A stretch of 64,000 bases of DNA. Source: Thermoflexus sp042408815. GTDB lineage: Bacteria; Chloroflexota; Anaerolineae; Thermoflexales; Thermoflexaceae. Under the pieces are notes generated by a model. The model was not told where the DNA came from. It searched no databases and was given only the letters and a program-made list of their open reading frames with translations. Below, piece after piece: positions 49,278 through 61,532 of this stretch. Each line of letters starts with the position of its first letter. Within the stretch, counting starts at the first letter, position 1. Location of the stretch: positions 62,001 to 126,000 of the forward strand of contig NZ_JBHOQR010000003.1 of assembly GCF_042408815.1 (NCBI RefSeq), given 5' to 3'. The position numbers were made by a program, and so were the translations under genes.

Positions 49278-50315
49278 CTATGATAGCTGCTCCAGCACCC
49301 GTTGCCAGCGGAGAGGCTCTTCCTCAAAAATATAGGTCACCGGGGCGACCACCACCCCGCTGCCTCCGATGGTCCGCAATTGCTGGATGGCCTCGTTCAG
49401 ACGATCCTTGCGCACGATGATATGGATAGCGAACCAGCCGGGGTCCGCCTCACGAACATAGACGCGGGAGATGGTAGGCCCCTGGAGGCCGCCCAGATCG
49501 GTCTGGGTGAAGAGGCGACGGGCGATCGCCTCTGCGGATTCCCCCCGCATATTGGCAAAGAGCATGTAGTGACCTTCTGCCCGCAGGTGGGCTTCGAAGA
49601 ACTCCACCAGCTGGCGGGCCACCGCCAGGACCTCCGGTCGGGCCTTCAGGGCCTCGCGGTTGGCGATCAGGCAGGCCTGAGCGTGGAGGATCACTCCATC
49701 GCGCAGCGGCTTCAGCCGGTTGTCGTGCAGCGTCGTCCCCGTCGTGGTCAGATCGGCGATGAGGTCTGCATATCCAATGCTCGGAGCCACCTCCAGGGTT
49801 CCCTCTGAGACCACCAGATGGAATTCGGCGATCCCCCGTTCCTTCAGGAAGCGACTCACCAGATGGGTGAAGCGGGTGGCGATCCGGAGGGGATGTCCTT
49901 CCCGAGCGCGGGATTGGGCCAGAGCGGCCAGCTCCTCGACCGTCTCAATCGGCCAGGCTTCCGGGACTGCTAGGACGAGATCGCAATGGCCGTAATTGAG
50001 CGCCTCGTGCAAGATCAGCACCTGCGGGTCATGATCCAGCCGTTCCATCACCACGTCGTAGCCGGTGATGCCGAAATCCACCCCGCCGTCCCGCACGCTC
50101 AGCGGGATATCCCCTGCTCGCTGGAAGAGAACCGTGACCCCGGGCAACGCCGGGATGCGGGCCACATACTGCCGTGGATTGGCCTTCTCCACCGCGAGGC
50201 CGCAGGCGGCCAGGAAGGCCAGGGTGGGCTCCTCCAGGCGCCCTTTGCTGGGGAGCGCCAGCCGGATCTCTTCCGGGCTCCTTCCGGTGGGTCGCAAGGG
50301 ATTCGAAGCGGACAA
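49278..50315 (-). CDS. hisG: ATP phosphoribosyltransferase HisG, long form
   Basis: HisG catalyses the first step of histidine synthesis from ATP and PRPP. The 345-residue product is longer than the short HisGS form. It has RLALPSKGRLEEPTLAFLAA, DFGITGYDVVMER, LRIATRFTHLVSRFLKERGI and the PRPP loop ADLIADLTTTGTTLHDNRLK. A C-terminal regulatory domain (about residues 265-345, IHIIVRKDRLNEAIQQLRTI) resembles the histidine-sensing domain. It should therefore be feedback inhibited and not need HisZ. A TTG start at 50315 follows GAGGTAAGGA. It is the first gene of hisG-hisC-hisB and diverges from the Crp/Fnr gene. Confidence 0.93.
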   Translation of the reverse strand: MSASNPLRPTGRSPEEIRLALPSKGRLEEPTLAFLAACGLAVEKANPRQYVARIPALPGVTVLFQRAGDIPLSVRDGGVDFGITGYDVVMERLDHDPQVLILHEALNYGHCDLVLAVPEAWPIETVEELAALAQSRAREGHPLRIATRFTHLVSRFLKERGIAEFHLVVSEGTLEVAPSIGYADLIADLTTTGTTLHDNRLKPLRDGVILHAQACLIANREALKARPEVLAVARQLVEFFEAHLRAEGHYMLFANMRGESAEAIARRLFTQTDLGGLQGPTISRVYVREADPGWFAIHIIVRKDRLNEAIQQLRTIGGSGVVVAPVTYIFEEEPLRWQRVLEQLS

Positions 50316-50447
50316 TCCTTACCTCCTCGTTTCCGAGATTTGGGCGATGGCCGAAGTCCAGCGAAAATCGAAACCAGAGCATGGTCGTTTTAATTTTACC
50401 TGACCGACGGTATAACCCCTGAGGGAGATCCCGTAAGAGACCGGGTG

Positions 50448-51152
50448 ATGCGCACGTTGCTGGAGACGATCCGATCGGTTCCTCTGTTCAGCGGTCTGGA
50501 TGAGGAGACCTATCGTGAGATCGGCCGCGGGATGGAGCTTCTTTCCTTCCCGGCGGAGCATTACATTTTCCATCAGGGCGATGAGGCGGATGCCGTCTGG
50601 ATCGTGGCGGAGGGACGGGTGCGCATGCTCCGGCATGCATCCCCGGGGAAGGAGGTGATCCTGGAGCTCCTGGGGCCAGGCGAGGTGTTTGGGGGAGCGG
50701 CGCTCTTGCTGAGCCGTAATCCGGCTACTGCTCAGGCTGCCACCCCGGTTACTCTCCTGCGCATCCCCCGGGCTGCCTATCTGGAGCTCCTCGAGCGGTA
50801 TCCGCGGGTCGCCGTTCGCCTGCTGCAGATGCTCGGCCGACGTCTGGAGCACGCGATGTCGATCCGGGCCCTGATCCTGGAGAAAGTGGAGAACCGCATC
50901 GCCTACGTGCTGCTGACCCTGGCCGAGCGGGCCGGGCGCTCGGATCCCCAGGGCGTCTGGATCACCATCCCCCTCTCCCGGGAGGATATCGCCCGGATGG
51001 CCGGCACCACCCTGGAGACGGCCATCCGGATCCTGAGCCGGTGGACCCGGATGGGATGGATCCGCACGGAGCGGGGCGGTTACATCCTGATTCGGGAGCG
51101 GAAGGCCTTGCAGGATCTCGCCTGTTCGGAGGGGAGGGAGGGATGGGAGTGA
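50448..51152 (+). CDS. Crp/Fnr-family transcriptional regulator
   Basis: A 234-residue regulator. Residues 1-130 form a cyclic-nucleotide-binding-type barrel (IRSVPLFSGLDEETYREIGR, IFHQGDEADAVWIVAEGRVR, LGPGEVFGGAALLLSRNPAT). The Glu and Arg that contact cAMP in Crp are not clearly conserved. Residues 150-225 hold the winged helix (ISLSREDIARMAG-like segment IPLSREDIARMAGTTLETAI, then WTRMGWIRTERGGYILIRER). No N-terminal cysteine cluster is present, so it is not an Fe-S FNR. ATG 50448 follows an overlapping GTG at 50445. A TATAAC box at about 50411-50416 is a possible -10. It is divergent from hisG. Confidence 0.9.
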   Translation: MRTLLETIRSVPLFSGLDEETYREIGRGMELLSFPAEHYIFHQGDEADAVWIVAEGRVRMLRHASPGKEVILELLGPGEVFGGAALLLSRNPATAQAATPVTLLRIPRAAYLELLERYPRVAVRLLQMLGRRLEHAMSIRALILEKVENRIAYVLLTLAERAGRSDPQGVWITIPLSREDIARMAGTTLETAIRILSRWTRMGWIRTERGGYILIRERKALQDLACSEGREGWE

Positions 51153-51183
51153 GATCTCTGGTGATCCCATATAGGAGGTTTTC

Positions 51184-52155
51184 ATGCGAGAGCGGGCATA
51201 TTGCCGGAAGACCCTTGTAGGCGGGGTCTTGCTGGTGTGGCTGGCGGCTTGTGGCTCGAGCATCCTTCGAGGCCCAGCGCCGGGTGTGAGCCCTGCGCCT
51301 TCCGCTCCAGTGCCCTCTCCCACGAAGCCTGTGTCTTCAGCGATGGAGCCCTCAGAGACCCCCACGCCATCCGGGACGGCCGTGCCTCTGGCTTCCCCGC
51401 CATCCGGCGCTTCGCCGGGGGCTTCGGATCTGGCCATCCGGTTCTTTCGTGCGGATCGGGAAGCCATCATGCCGGGAGAGACGTTTACGCTCACCTGGGA
51501 ATCGGCAGGGGCCGTTCAGGCCTGGCTGTATCCGGTTGTGGATGGACGGTCGACCCAGGGGATGCCGGTCTCTCCCACTGGATCCTGGATCCTGACGGCC
51601 CCTGTGGATCTGCGCCAGCCGCTGGAATATATGCTGCTTGTGTTCGATTCATCGGGCGCGCGGATCTCCCGACGCCTTCGTTTACCCCTTCGACAATGCC
51701 CGGCGGGATGGTTCTTCGCGAACCCTCCGGCGGAATGTCCATCGGGCCCCCCCGTGGTCTCCTTCGCCGCTTATCAACCTTTCGAGCGCGGGCATATGAT
51801 CTGGATTCTAGCCCGCGATGAGGTCTTCGTTCTCTTTGAAGACGAGCCGGTCCATCGGTGGCGCGTGTTTGTGGACCTGTTTGAGGAGGGGATGCCGGAA
51901 TCCGATCCCGCTCTAACGCCACCTCCCGGGCGTTTTCAGCCGGTTCGGGGATTTGGGCTTGTCTGGCGGAGCGACCCCGAGGTCCAGTCTCATCTGGGAT
52001 GGGCACTCCGGCCGGAACAGGGGTTCACCACGCGGATTCAGGCCACGGCGCGGATACGTTACAATGTTTTGTTCATTGAGGCGCCGGATGGCGGGATCTG
52101 GCAGCTGGAGTCAGAGGGCTCAAGGTGGCTGTATCGCCCTCCAGAATCCAGGTAG
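51184..52155 (+). CDS. Hypothetical lipoprotein
   Basis: A 323-residue exported protein. The basic N-terminus and hydrophobic LVGGVLLVWLAAC end in a lipobox (Cys23). A Pro/Ser/Thr-rich linker of about 55 residues follows (PSAPVPSPTKP style), then a globular part from LAIRFFRADREAIMPGETFT, which reads like a beta-sandwich. Four cysteine-adjacent residues in RQCPAGWFFANPPAECPSGP may form a disulfide loop. I recognise no enzyme motif. A strong AGGAGG precedes the ATG, 31 bases after the Crp/Fnr gene, so the regulator and lipoprotein may be co-transcribed. Confidence 0.8.
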   Translation: MRERAYCRKTLVGGVLLVWLAACGSSILRGPAPGVSPAPSAPVPSPTKPVSSAMEPSETPTPSGTAVPLASPPSGASPGASDLAIRFFRADREAIMPGETFTLTWESAGAVQAWLYPVVDGRSTQGMPVSPTGSWILTAPVDLRQPLEYMLLVFDSSGARISRRLRLPLRQCPAGWFFANPPAECPSGPPVVSFAAYQPFERGHMIWILARDEVFVLFEDEPVHRWRVFVDLFEEGMPESDPALTPPPGRFQPVRGFGLVWRSDPEVQSHLGWALRPEQGFTTRIQATARIRYNVLFIEAPDGGIWQLESEGSRWLYRPPESR

Positions 52156-52194
52156 GACGTTCTCCCGTTATCTGCTCTTGGGGAGTATCCAAAG

Positions 52195-53337
52195 ATGGCG
52201 AGCTCTGAAGACCGGGCGCATCCTGGCTCCGCGCTGGAGGTGTTGAAATTTTTCCTGGGGCTGGGCTTCACCGCCTTCGGCGGGCCGGCGGCGCATATCG
52301 CTCTGATGCACCGCGAGCTGGTCCGTCGCCGACGGTGGGTGACGGAGGAGCAGTTCTTGGATCTCCTGAGCGCCACCTATTTAATCCCAGGACCCAACTC
52401 GACCGAGATGGCGATTCATTTGGGCTTTGTGCGGGCCGGATGGGTAGGGCTGGTTCTGGGGGGCGTGGCGTTCATCGCGCCAGCTATGATCCTCATGATG
52501 GCCCTGGCCGCTCTCTATGTTCACTTTCGAGCCACGCCGGCTCTGACGGGGATCCTTTACGGGGTGAAACCGGTGGTGCTGGCCCTGATCGCCCAGGCGC
52601 TGTGGGACCTGGGGCGTCGGACGGTGCGGAGCATCCCTTTGGCGCTAACTGGCCTGGCGGTTTTCGGACTCTACCTGTGGGGCGTCCATGAGCTGCTCCT
52701 CCTGCTGATGGCGGGCGCATTCATGATGCTCGCCCGTCGAAGGTTGCGCTCCCGCATTCCCCTAACGGGCGTGGTGGGATTGCCCCTGCTGGCCTCCTCC
52801 ACCTTCCCGGCTCCCTTCAGCCTTCCCCTGATGTTTCTGCTTTTCCTGAAGATCGGCGCCATCCTGTATGGAAGCGGTTATGTGCTGGTGGCCTTTCTGC
52901 GGGCGGATTTTGTAGCCCGTCTGGGCTGGCTGACGGAGGCCCAGTTGCTGGACGCGGTAGCTATTGGCCAGGTCACCCCGGGGCCGGTTCTCACCACCGC
53001 CACCTTTATCGGCTACCTCCTAGCCGGGATCCCGGGGGCCCTGCTGGCGACGCTCGGGATCTTCCTACCGTCCTTTGTATTTGTTGCATGGACCGGCCCG
53101 CTGATCCCCCGGATGCGGCGCTCTCCTGCGATCAGCGCCTTCCTGGACGGTGTGAACGCGGCTTCCCTCGGGCTGATGGCGGGGGTCCTGGTCCAGCTCG
53201 CGCCGGCTTCCCTGGTGGATCCTCTGACGGTAGGGATTGGATTGCTCAGCCTGGCGATCCTCGCCCGTTTCCCGATCAACGCCACATGGGTCGTGTTGGT
53301 GGGAGCGGGGGTAGGGCTGCTCCGGGCGCTGATCTGA
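52195..53337 (+). CDS. chrA: Chromate transporter ChrA, two-domain form
   Basis: A 380-residue membrane protein of the CHR family with two homologous halves. The first has FFLGLGFTAFGGPAAHIALM, RRRWVTEEQFLDLLSATYLI and PGPNSTEMAIHLGF. The second has FLKIGAILYGSGYVLVAFLR, LGWLTEAQLLDAVAIGQVTP and GPVLTTATFIGYLLAGIPGA. About ten to twelve helices are seen. Family members export chromate by proton or sulfate exchange. Many thermophile homologs have no tested role. GGGGAG precedes the ATG, 39 bases after the lipoprotein gene. It converges on tilS. Confidence 0.93.
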   Translation: MASSEDRAHPGSALEVLKFFLGLGFTAFGGPAAHIALMHRELVRRRRWVTEEQFLDLLSATYLIPGPNSTEMAIHLGFVRAGWVGLVLGGVAFIAPAMILMMALAALYVHFRATPALTGILYGVKPVVLALIAQALWDLGRRTVRSIPLALTGLAVFGLYLWGVHELLLLLMAGAFMMLARRRLRSRIPLTGVVGLPLLASSTFPAPFSLPLMFLLFLKIGAILYGSGYVLVAFLRADFVARLGWLTEAQLLDAVAIGQVTPGPVLTTATFIGYLLAGIPGALLATLGIFLPSFVFVAWTGPLIPRMRRSPAISAFLDGVNAASLGLMAGVLVQLAPASLVDPLTVGIGLLSLAILARFPINATWVVLVGAGVGLLRALI

Positions 53338-53412
53338 TGGGCTGTCAGGAGGATCTTTCAGCGGTGCCTTTGCCGGTGAGGGCCGATCTCTCCTCATAGG
53401 GACGACCGGCGA

Positions 53413-54894
53413 TCATTTCCCTATCGCTCGCCGGATGGCGATGCGCCATACCCGGCGGGCCTCGGGGCCAGGCCGGATAAACGCCGCGGGCCGCACGCCA
53501 GCCACCCACAGGATCTCATCCCGCTCGTTGACCAGCAGCGGCCATCGCTCGCGCCATGCCTGAGGGATCTTTTGATGGATCAGGAGGGTCTTCAGGCGCA
53601 CCGGGCCGGGCATCCCGGCCGGGTGAAAGCGATCTCCCGGACGACGAACTCGGAAAGCCAGGTGGGTCCCCGCACGCTCTGCGTCCAGGTAAAGGGTCCA
53701 TGGATCCGCATGCTGCAGCCGGATGGGATCCCAGGCAGAGATTTCCTCCCAGATCGCCACCCACCGGCCATCGGGCCATGGGGTCTCTCCGGGGCGTAGC
53801 GGCAAGGGAGCGGTCAGCAGGGGAAGGTCTGGATCCGGCCAGACGGCGCCTGTGCGGGCGATCATCAGATTCCCATAGGCTACCACCACCCGCAGATCTT
53901 CAGGCCAGGTCAGCATGCTCCCTGTCCTCCCTTCCTCAGCGATCCGGATCGCCTTCTCTACATGCTCAAATCCCAGGTCCCGCAGGCGGCGGGCCAGACG
54001 GAAGGCGGCTTCCCGCAAGGCCATGCGCCGGAGGCTCAGGGGGAGGCTCCGCCAGCGGGCGAGGTCGAAGACAATGCGCTCCGGTTCTTCGCTGACGACG
54101 ACGGTGGGCCAGACCTGACGAAGGGTCTGCTCCAAGAACTCATAATCCGCCGCGAGGGCCTCGGCCATCCGCCACCAGGTTTCCCGCAGCCGGGGGTTCA
54201 GACGCTCCAGGAAGGGAAGCACCTCGTGGCGCAGCCGATTGCGGAAAAATGTGAGGTCCAGGTTCGATCGGTCGAAACGGGGCGTCAGCCTTTTGGCCTG
54301 AAGATAAGCTTCGATTTCCCGCCGCCAGATTCCCAGAAGGGGCCGCACGAGCCAGAGTCCCTCCGGGGGTTGGCGCAGCAGACCATGGTATTCCGGGAGG
54401 GGCATGCGAGGGCGCATACCCCGCAAGCCTGCCAGGCCGCTTCCTCGCAAAAGATGCATCAGCACCGTTTCCACCTGATCATCCGCATGATGAGCGACCG
54501 CGATGGTGTGGCTCCCCACCCGGGCGGCGACCTCGGCCAGGAAGGTGTAGCGGGCCTGGCGGGCTGCTTCCTCGAGGGAAAGACCCTCCTGCTCGGCCAG
54601 CGCGTGGACATCCATCCGTTCAACGGTGCACGGCAGCCCCCAGGCCCGGGCCAGCTCCGCTACGAAGGCCGCATCGGCGTCCGCTTCCGCTCCGCGCAGG
54701 CCGTGGTGGAGATGGGCGACGTGAACGGTGATCCCGAATTCCGGGGCCAGATCCCGCAGCACATCCAGCAGGCACAGGGAATCCGGCCCGCCGGAAACGC
54801 CCACCACAACCGGCTCCCCAGAGGCGAAGAGCTGAAAGCGAAGAGCGGCCTCGCGGACTGCTCGCCGCACGGTGGCGATCGCCCGTTTTTCCAT
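53413..54894 (-). CDS. tilS: tRNA(Ile)-lysidine synthase TilS
   Basis: TilS attaches lysine to C34 of the CAU-anticodon isoleucine tRNA, an essential decoding step. The 493-residue product carries the PP-loop VVVGVSGGPDSLCLLDVLRD (residues 29-48). HLHHGLRGAEADADAAFVAE and IAVAHHADDQVETVLMHLLR, then GSGLAGLRGM, are further signatures. FDRSNLDLTFFRNRLRHEVL with PFLERLNP is the tRNA-binding region. The C-terminal domain (RVRRPGDRFHPAGMPGPVRL, KTLLIHQKIPQAWRERWPLL) is the long TilS form. The ATG at 54894 is preceded by a GGAG. The gene stands alone, divergent to nothing and convergent with chrA. Confidence 0.95.
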   Translation of the reverse strand: MEKRAIATVRRAVREAALRFQLFASGEPVVVGVSGGPDSLCLLDVLRDLAPEFGITVHVAHLHHGLRGAEADADAAFVAELARAWGLPCTVERMDVHALAEQEGLSLEEAARQARYTFLAEVAARVGSHTIAVAHHADDQVETVLMHLLRGSGLAGLRGMRPRMPLPEYHGLLRQPPEGLWLVRPLLGIWRREIEAYLQAKRLTPRFDRSNLDLTFFRNRLRHEVLPFLERLNPRLRETWWRMAEALAADYEFLEQTLRQVWPTVVVSEEPERIVFDLARWRSLPLSLRRMALREAAFRLARRLRDLGFEHVEKAIRIAEEGRTGSMLTWPEDLRVVVAYGNLMIARTGAVWPDPDLPLLTAPLPLRPGETPWPDGRWVAIWEEISAWDPIRLQHADPWTLYLDAERAGTHLAFRVRRPGDRFHPAGMPGPVRLKTLLIHQKIPQAWRERWPLLVNERDEILWVAGVRPAAFIRPGPEARRVWRIAIRRAIGK

Positions 54895-54960
54895 GGATCG
54901 GGTTCTCCATCCAGATGGGTAGGCGGGGGCATGCTCCCATATCCTGGTTCATCGCATCCC

Positions 54961-55758
54961 TCAGGCCCCTAGCTCCTGGAGGAATCCCCGGACCGCCTCG
55001 TTGAACGCCTCGGGAGCCTCCACATTGGCCAGGTGGCCGGCTCGGGGGATCACCACCAGCTGGGCGCGGGGGATCCCTTCCGCCATCTGGCGGGTAAGAT
55101 CCGGTGGGGTTACCGCATCCTCCTCGCCGACGAGCACCAGCGTCGGCACCTGAATGGAGGGAAGGAGCTCCGTGCGGTCCGGCCGTTCGGCCATCGCTTG
55201 CAGCGCGCCGATGAGCCCGGCGGCGGGGTTTGTGAGCATCTTGCGTCGAAGGGTTTCCACCAGCTCCGGCCGCTCGCGTTGCGTGGTGGCGCCGAACAAA
55301 CGAGGAAGGAACGCCTCCACCGCGGCGGGTGTTCCCTCGGCTCGGATTCGTTCGATCAGCGCGTATCGGTTCGCCCGGGCCTCCGGGGCATCGGCCTGAT
55401 GCCGGGTGTCAGCCAGGATCAGGGCCCGGACCCGTTCCGGATAAGCCGCATAGAAGGCGAAGGCGACATAGCCACCCATCGAAAGCCCGGCCAGCACCAC
55501 CCGATCGATCCCCAGTGTATCCAGCAATCCCCGCAGGTCGGCCGCGTAGGTTTCCATCGTATATGGACCTTCCGGCGCACTGCTGCCTCCGAATCCGCGC
55601 AAATCCACGGTGATCGAGTGGGCGATATCGGCCAGGGCATGGACCTGCGGGTCCCAGAGCCAGCGCCCCAGGGGAAAGCCGTGGATCCAGAGCACTGGGA
55701 TCCCCTGGCCGCGGACGTCATAGACGAGGCGAATCCCGTCGATCGTTGCGAACGGCAT
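54961..55758 (-). CDS. Alpha/beta-fold hydrolase
   Basis: A 265-residue alpha/beta hydrolase. The oxyanion region is LWIHGFPLGRWLWDPQVHAL (HGxP motif), the nucleophile elbow is VVLAGLSMGGYVAFAFYAAY (Ser about 93), the acid is in VLVGEEDAVTPPDLTRQMAE and the catalytic His in VVIPRAGHLANVEAPEAFNE. LRGFGGSSAPEGPYTMETYA is common to 3-oxoadipate enol-lactonase and esterase branches. The substrate is not predictable from sequence. It is transcribed from a symmetrical divergent promoter region at 55850-55951 shared with the small membrane protein gene. Confidence 0.88.
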   Translation of the reverse strand: MPFATIDGIRLVYDVRGQGIPVLWIHGFPLGRWLWDPQVHALADIAHSITVDLRGFGGSSAPEGPYTMETYAADLRGLLDTLGIDRVVLAGLSMGGYVAFAFYAAYPERVRALILADTRHQADAPEARANRYALIERIRAEGTPAAVEAFLPRLFGATTQRERPELVETLRRKMLTNPAAGLIGALQAMAERPDRTELLPSIQVPTLVLVGEEDAVTPPDLTRQMAEGIPRAQLVVIPRAGHLANVEAPEAFNEAVRGFLQELGA

Positions 55759-55849
55759 GATTTCCTCCCTGGAATGGGATGATTCCCCAGGATCGAGCCC
55801 CCAGGGAGGGAGAAGATCTGAGGGCTCGACGCCATGCGGGCCTCCAGGT

Positions 55850-55951
55850 TTTTATCATAACTCAACTTGCAAGTGGGATCCCCCCGGGAGGCAGAAAGGG
55901 TTCTTTCCCTGGTTGTGGAAGCGTCGCTCGGTGAGTTGAGCTATGATTAAG
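55850..55951. promoter_or_regulatory. Symmetrical divergent promoter with inverted 18-bp elements
   Basis: The element AGTTGAGTTATGATAAAA (minus strand, 55867-55850) and AGTTGAGCTATGATTAAG (plus strand, 55934-55951) agree at 15 of 18 positions. Each contains a TATGAT -10 box pointing outward, to the hydrolase and to the small membrane protein respectively. Neither has a good -35. A perfect palindrome ACTTGCAAGT lies at 55865-55874. The layout suggests one regulator controls both genes. Confidence 0.5.
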
Positions 55952-55988
55952 AGGCGACATCGCCAGGAATCCCGGAGGAGGGCGAAAC

Positions 55989-56198
55989 GTGCGCCGCGAG
56001 GGACATTGGTTGCTGGTGGGGGGAGTCCTGGGTGCTCTGTTTGGGGTCCTGGCGGCCTATCTTTATGTGCGGGCCCGACAGGAGCGCGGAGGAAGCGCAC
56101 GGCCATCCCCGGCCGCCATGGTCCAGGGCGCTGTCACCCTGGTCACCCTGTTGCGCCAGATCGTCGAGATGGCGGAGGGAAAGGGCCGCCGTTCATGA
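55989..56198 (+). CDS. Small single-pass membrane protein
   Basis: A 69-residue protein starting at GTG 55989 with GGAGGAGGG upstream. One transmembrane helix (WLLVGGVLGALFGVLAAYLY, about residues 7-26) is followed by a basic segment and a short amphipathic helix (MVQGAVTLVTLLRQIVEMAE). No family is recognised. It lies upstream of a coiled-coil protein on the same strand and may work with it. Confidence 0.65.
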   Translation: MRREGHWLLVGGVLGALFGVLAAYLYVRARQERGGSARPSPAAMVQGAVTLVTLLRQIVEMAEGKGRRS

Positions 56199-56281
56199 TC
56201 TTGTGGTAGCCGGCTCCCTGCGGAGGGTCAAAGAAAGAGGCAGAGAGAAAGCAATGCGTTCACGTGAAGATGGAGGTTCTC

Positions 56282-56800
56282 ATGGATGAGATTCTGGAGC
56301 GCGTGAAAACAAACCGTCCTGCTCTGGAACGATGGCTTCGACTTCTGCCTGGTTATGCGGGATACAAAGAGAAGGAGCAGCGGCGGGATGCGGATCGGAT
56401 CCTTCGGGAAACCATCCGTCAACGGCTTCGGGAGCTCGCCGATCGTCTCCTGGGGCTCCAGCGGGAGCTTTCGGAACGAGATCTCTCCCGGGTCGATGAG
56501 ATCGATCGGGTAGTCCGTCGGATCCAGACGCTGGCCGATCAGGTGGGGGTGGCACGATATGGTTACGCGGGCTTCTTCGATGCCGTCCGCATTGGGGAAG
56601 CGGAGCTGGAGGCGCTCTACCGGTTCGATGCGGATCTCCTTCAGAAGATCGAGGAGCTGCAAGGGAGCCTTGACGCTCTGGCCCAGGCGATCCGCGGGGG
56701 CGGTGATCTTCCGGCCGCCCTGCGCCCGCTGGAAAGCCAGCTTCAGGAGCTTCAGGGGTTGTGGGAGCGGCGTTTGGAGCTCCTGATCCGCGCCGCATAA
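56282..56800 (+). CDS. Coiled-coil hypothetical protein
   Basis: A 172-residue, almost wholly helical protein with heptad-like, charge-rich segments (LRLLPGYAGYKEKEQRRDAD, LRELADRLLGLQRELSERDL, LESQLQELQGLWERRLELLI). VARYGYAGFFDAVRIGEAEL near the middle is the only non-coiled conserved-looking part. I do not recognise a named family. The ATG at 56282 has GGAGG at normal spacing. It follows the small membrane protein by 83 bases, so a membrane-attached helical complex is possible. Codon use matches neighbouring genes. Confidence 0.75.
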   Translation: MDEILERVKTNRPALERWLRLLPGYAGYKEKEQRRDADRILRETIRQRLRELADRLLGLQRELSERDLSRVDEIDRVVRRIQTLADQVGVARYGYAGFFDAVRIGEAELEALYRFDADLLQKIEELQGSLDALAQAIRGGGDLPAALRPLESQLQELQGLWERRLELLIRAA

Positions 56801-57405
56801 GCGTCTTTCCTCCCGGGGGCTTCCAGGACCAGCCTGGCCCTGGCGCTGTGGCCTGAGGGATCATATACAAGAGGAACGGGAAGCGCTCGGATTTGACACA
56901 AATCGAGTTTGTTGATATATTGTTAATTTGCGACTTGCAAACCCCATAGAAGACCGCTGGAAGCTTCACGCGGGGGGTGGGATTGGCCTTTTCAGGGCCA
57001 GTCATGGGAGGGTAGGAAGATTGGCATGGGTTTTCCTAGAGATTCCAGAAAGATCCTCGATGGGAGTGATTCCGAATATCTCCCATCGGATCCCCAGCGG
57101 CGGAACTGCAGATCCCACGCGGATGTTCAAAAGCCACCTTTTGGGACCACGATGGCGCTCAGGGCTTGCACAGTTCGATGTCCATCCGGGAGGCGATAAG
57201 GCTCCTTCGGGCCTGCTCCTTGTCTCCCTGGGGCCTGAAGGCCTTCCGACGCATGGAGGTCCAGCCGCGCCGATCCTATCCGAAGTTATGCCGCGGGCTT
57301 CCTCTTGGGGTTTTGGGTCCACCCCGCTTGCCTGAATGGGAGCCCAGCAGTGGATGTCCGGATTGAACCGAGCATGCAAGCCTGAACGGGAGGGGGCGAT
57401 CTGTG
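56801..57405 (+). other. Long intergenic region and rpoB leader
   Basis: About 600 bases before rpoB. A near-consensus promoter lies at 56893-56921, so the rpoB transcript would carry a leader of about 475 nt. A 7-bp hairpin with one wobble pair (ATTGGCC and GGCCAGT, about 56981-57004) is visible, without a T tract. Open frames here start at TTG or GTG and look noncoding. No ribosomal protein gene (rplJ, rplL) precedes rpoB. A structured autoregulatory leader is possible, but I cannot show a fold. Confidence 0.5.
56893..56921 (+). promoter_or_regulatory. Near-consensus promoter of rpoB
   Basis: A perfect TTGACA (56893-56898), a 17-base spacer and TATATT (56916-56921) lie in an AT-rich island. 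TTTGCGACTTGCAAA, an inverted repeat with 5-base arms, follows at 56927-56941 around the expected start site. Confidence 0.8.
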
Positions 57406-61317
<3,912 letters not shown>

Positions 61318-61346
61318 TCCTCTGACGGCCGTAGGAGGTAACGCGC

Positions 61347-61403
61347 ATGTGCCGGGGATGCTCGAACCGAGCATCCCCGGTGTTGTTTTACGATCAATCT
61401 TAG
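61347..61403 (+). CDS. Possible 18-codon mini-ORF spanning the rpoB terminator
   Basis: AGGAGGT at 61333-61339 is a perfect ribosome site seven bases before an ATG at 61347. The frame encodes 18 residues (MCRGCSNRASPVLFYDQS) through both arms of the terminator hairpin to a TAG at 61401. Position and ribosome site are what one would expect for the start of rpoC, but the sequence is not RpoC. It may be a relic or a leader peptide, or the ribosome site may be chance. Confidence 0.25.
   Translation: MCRGCSNRASPVLFYDQS
61352..61390 (+). terminator. Intrinsic terminator after rpoB
   Basis: CCGGGGATGCTC (61352-61363) and GAGCATCCCCGG (61369-61380) form a perfect 12-bp stem with a 5-base loop, followed by TGTTGTTTTA. 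It lies 35 bases after the rpoB stop and should end the rpoB transcript. Confidence 0.85.
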
Positions 61404-61532
61404 GAGGAGACTCGAGGCGGATTTTTGAAGGGTTCCCCTCCCGGTCCCACGGATGAATTCCCTCCCTTATAATTCGGTAAGAGTCACGCCGTTAGGCTCC
61501 GTGCAGAGTTCTCCATGCCCGAGGAGGTCGTC

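Noticed and set aside
53338..53412. Terminator between the convergent chrA and tilS genes
   Set aside because: Only short imperfect inverted repeats are visible and no T tract follows, so none is called.
56928..57335. 135-codon frame in the rpoB leader
   Set aside because: It starts at TTG without a ribosome site and its composition looks noncoding.
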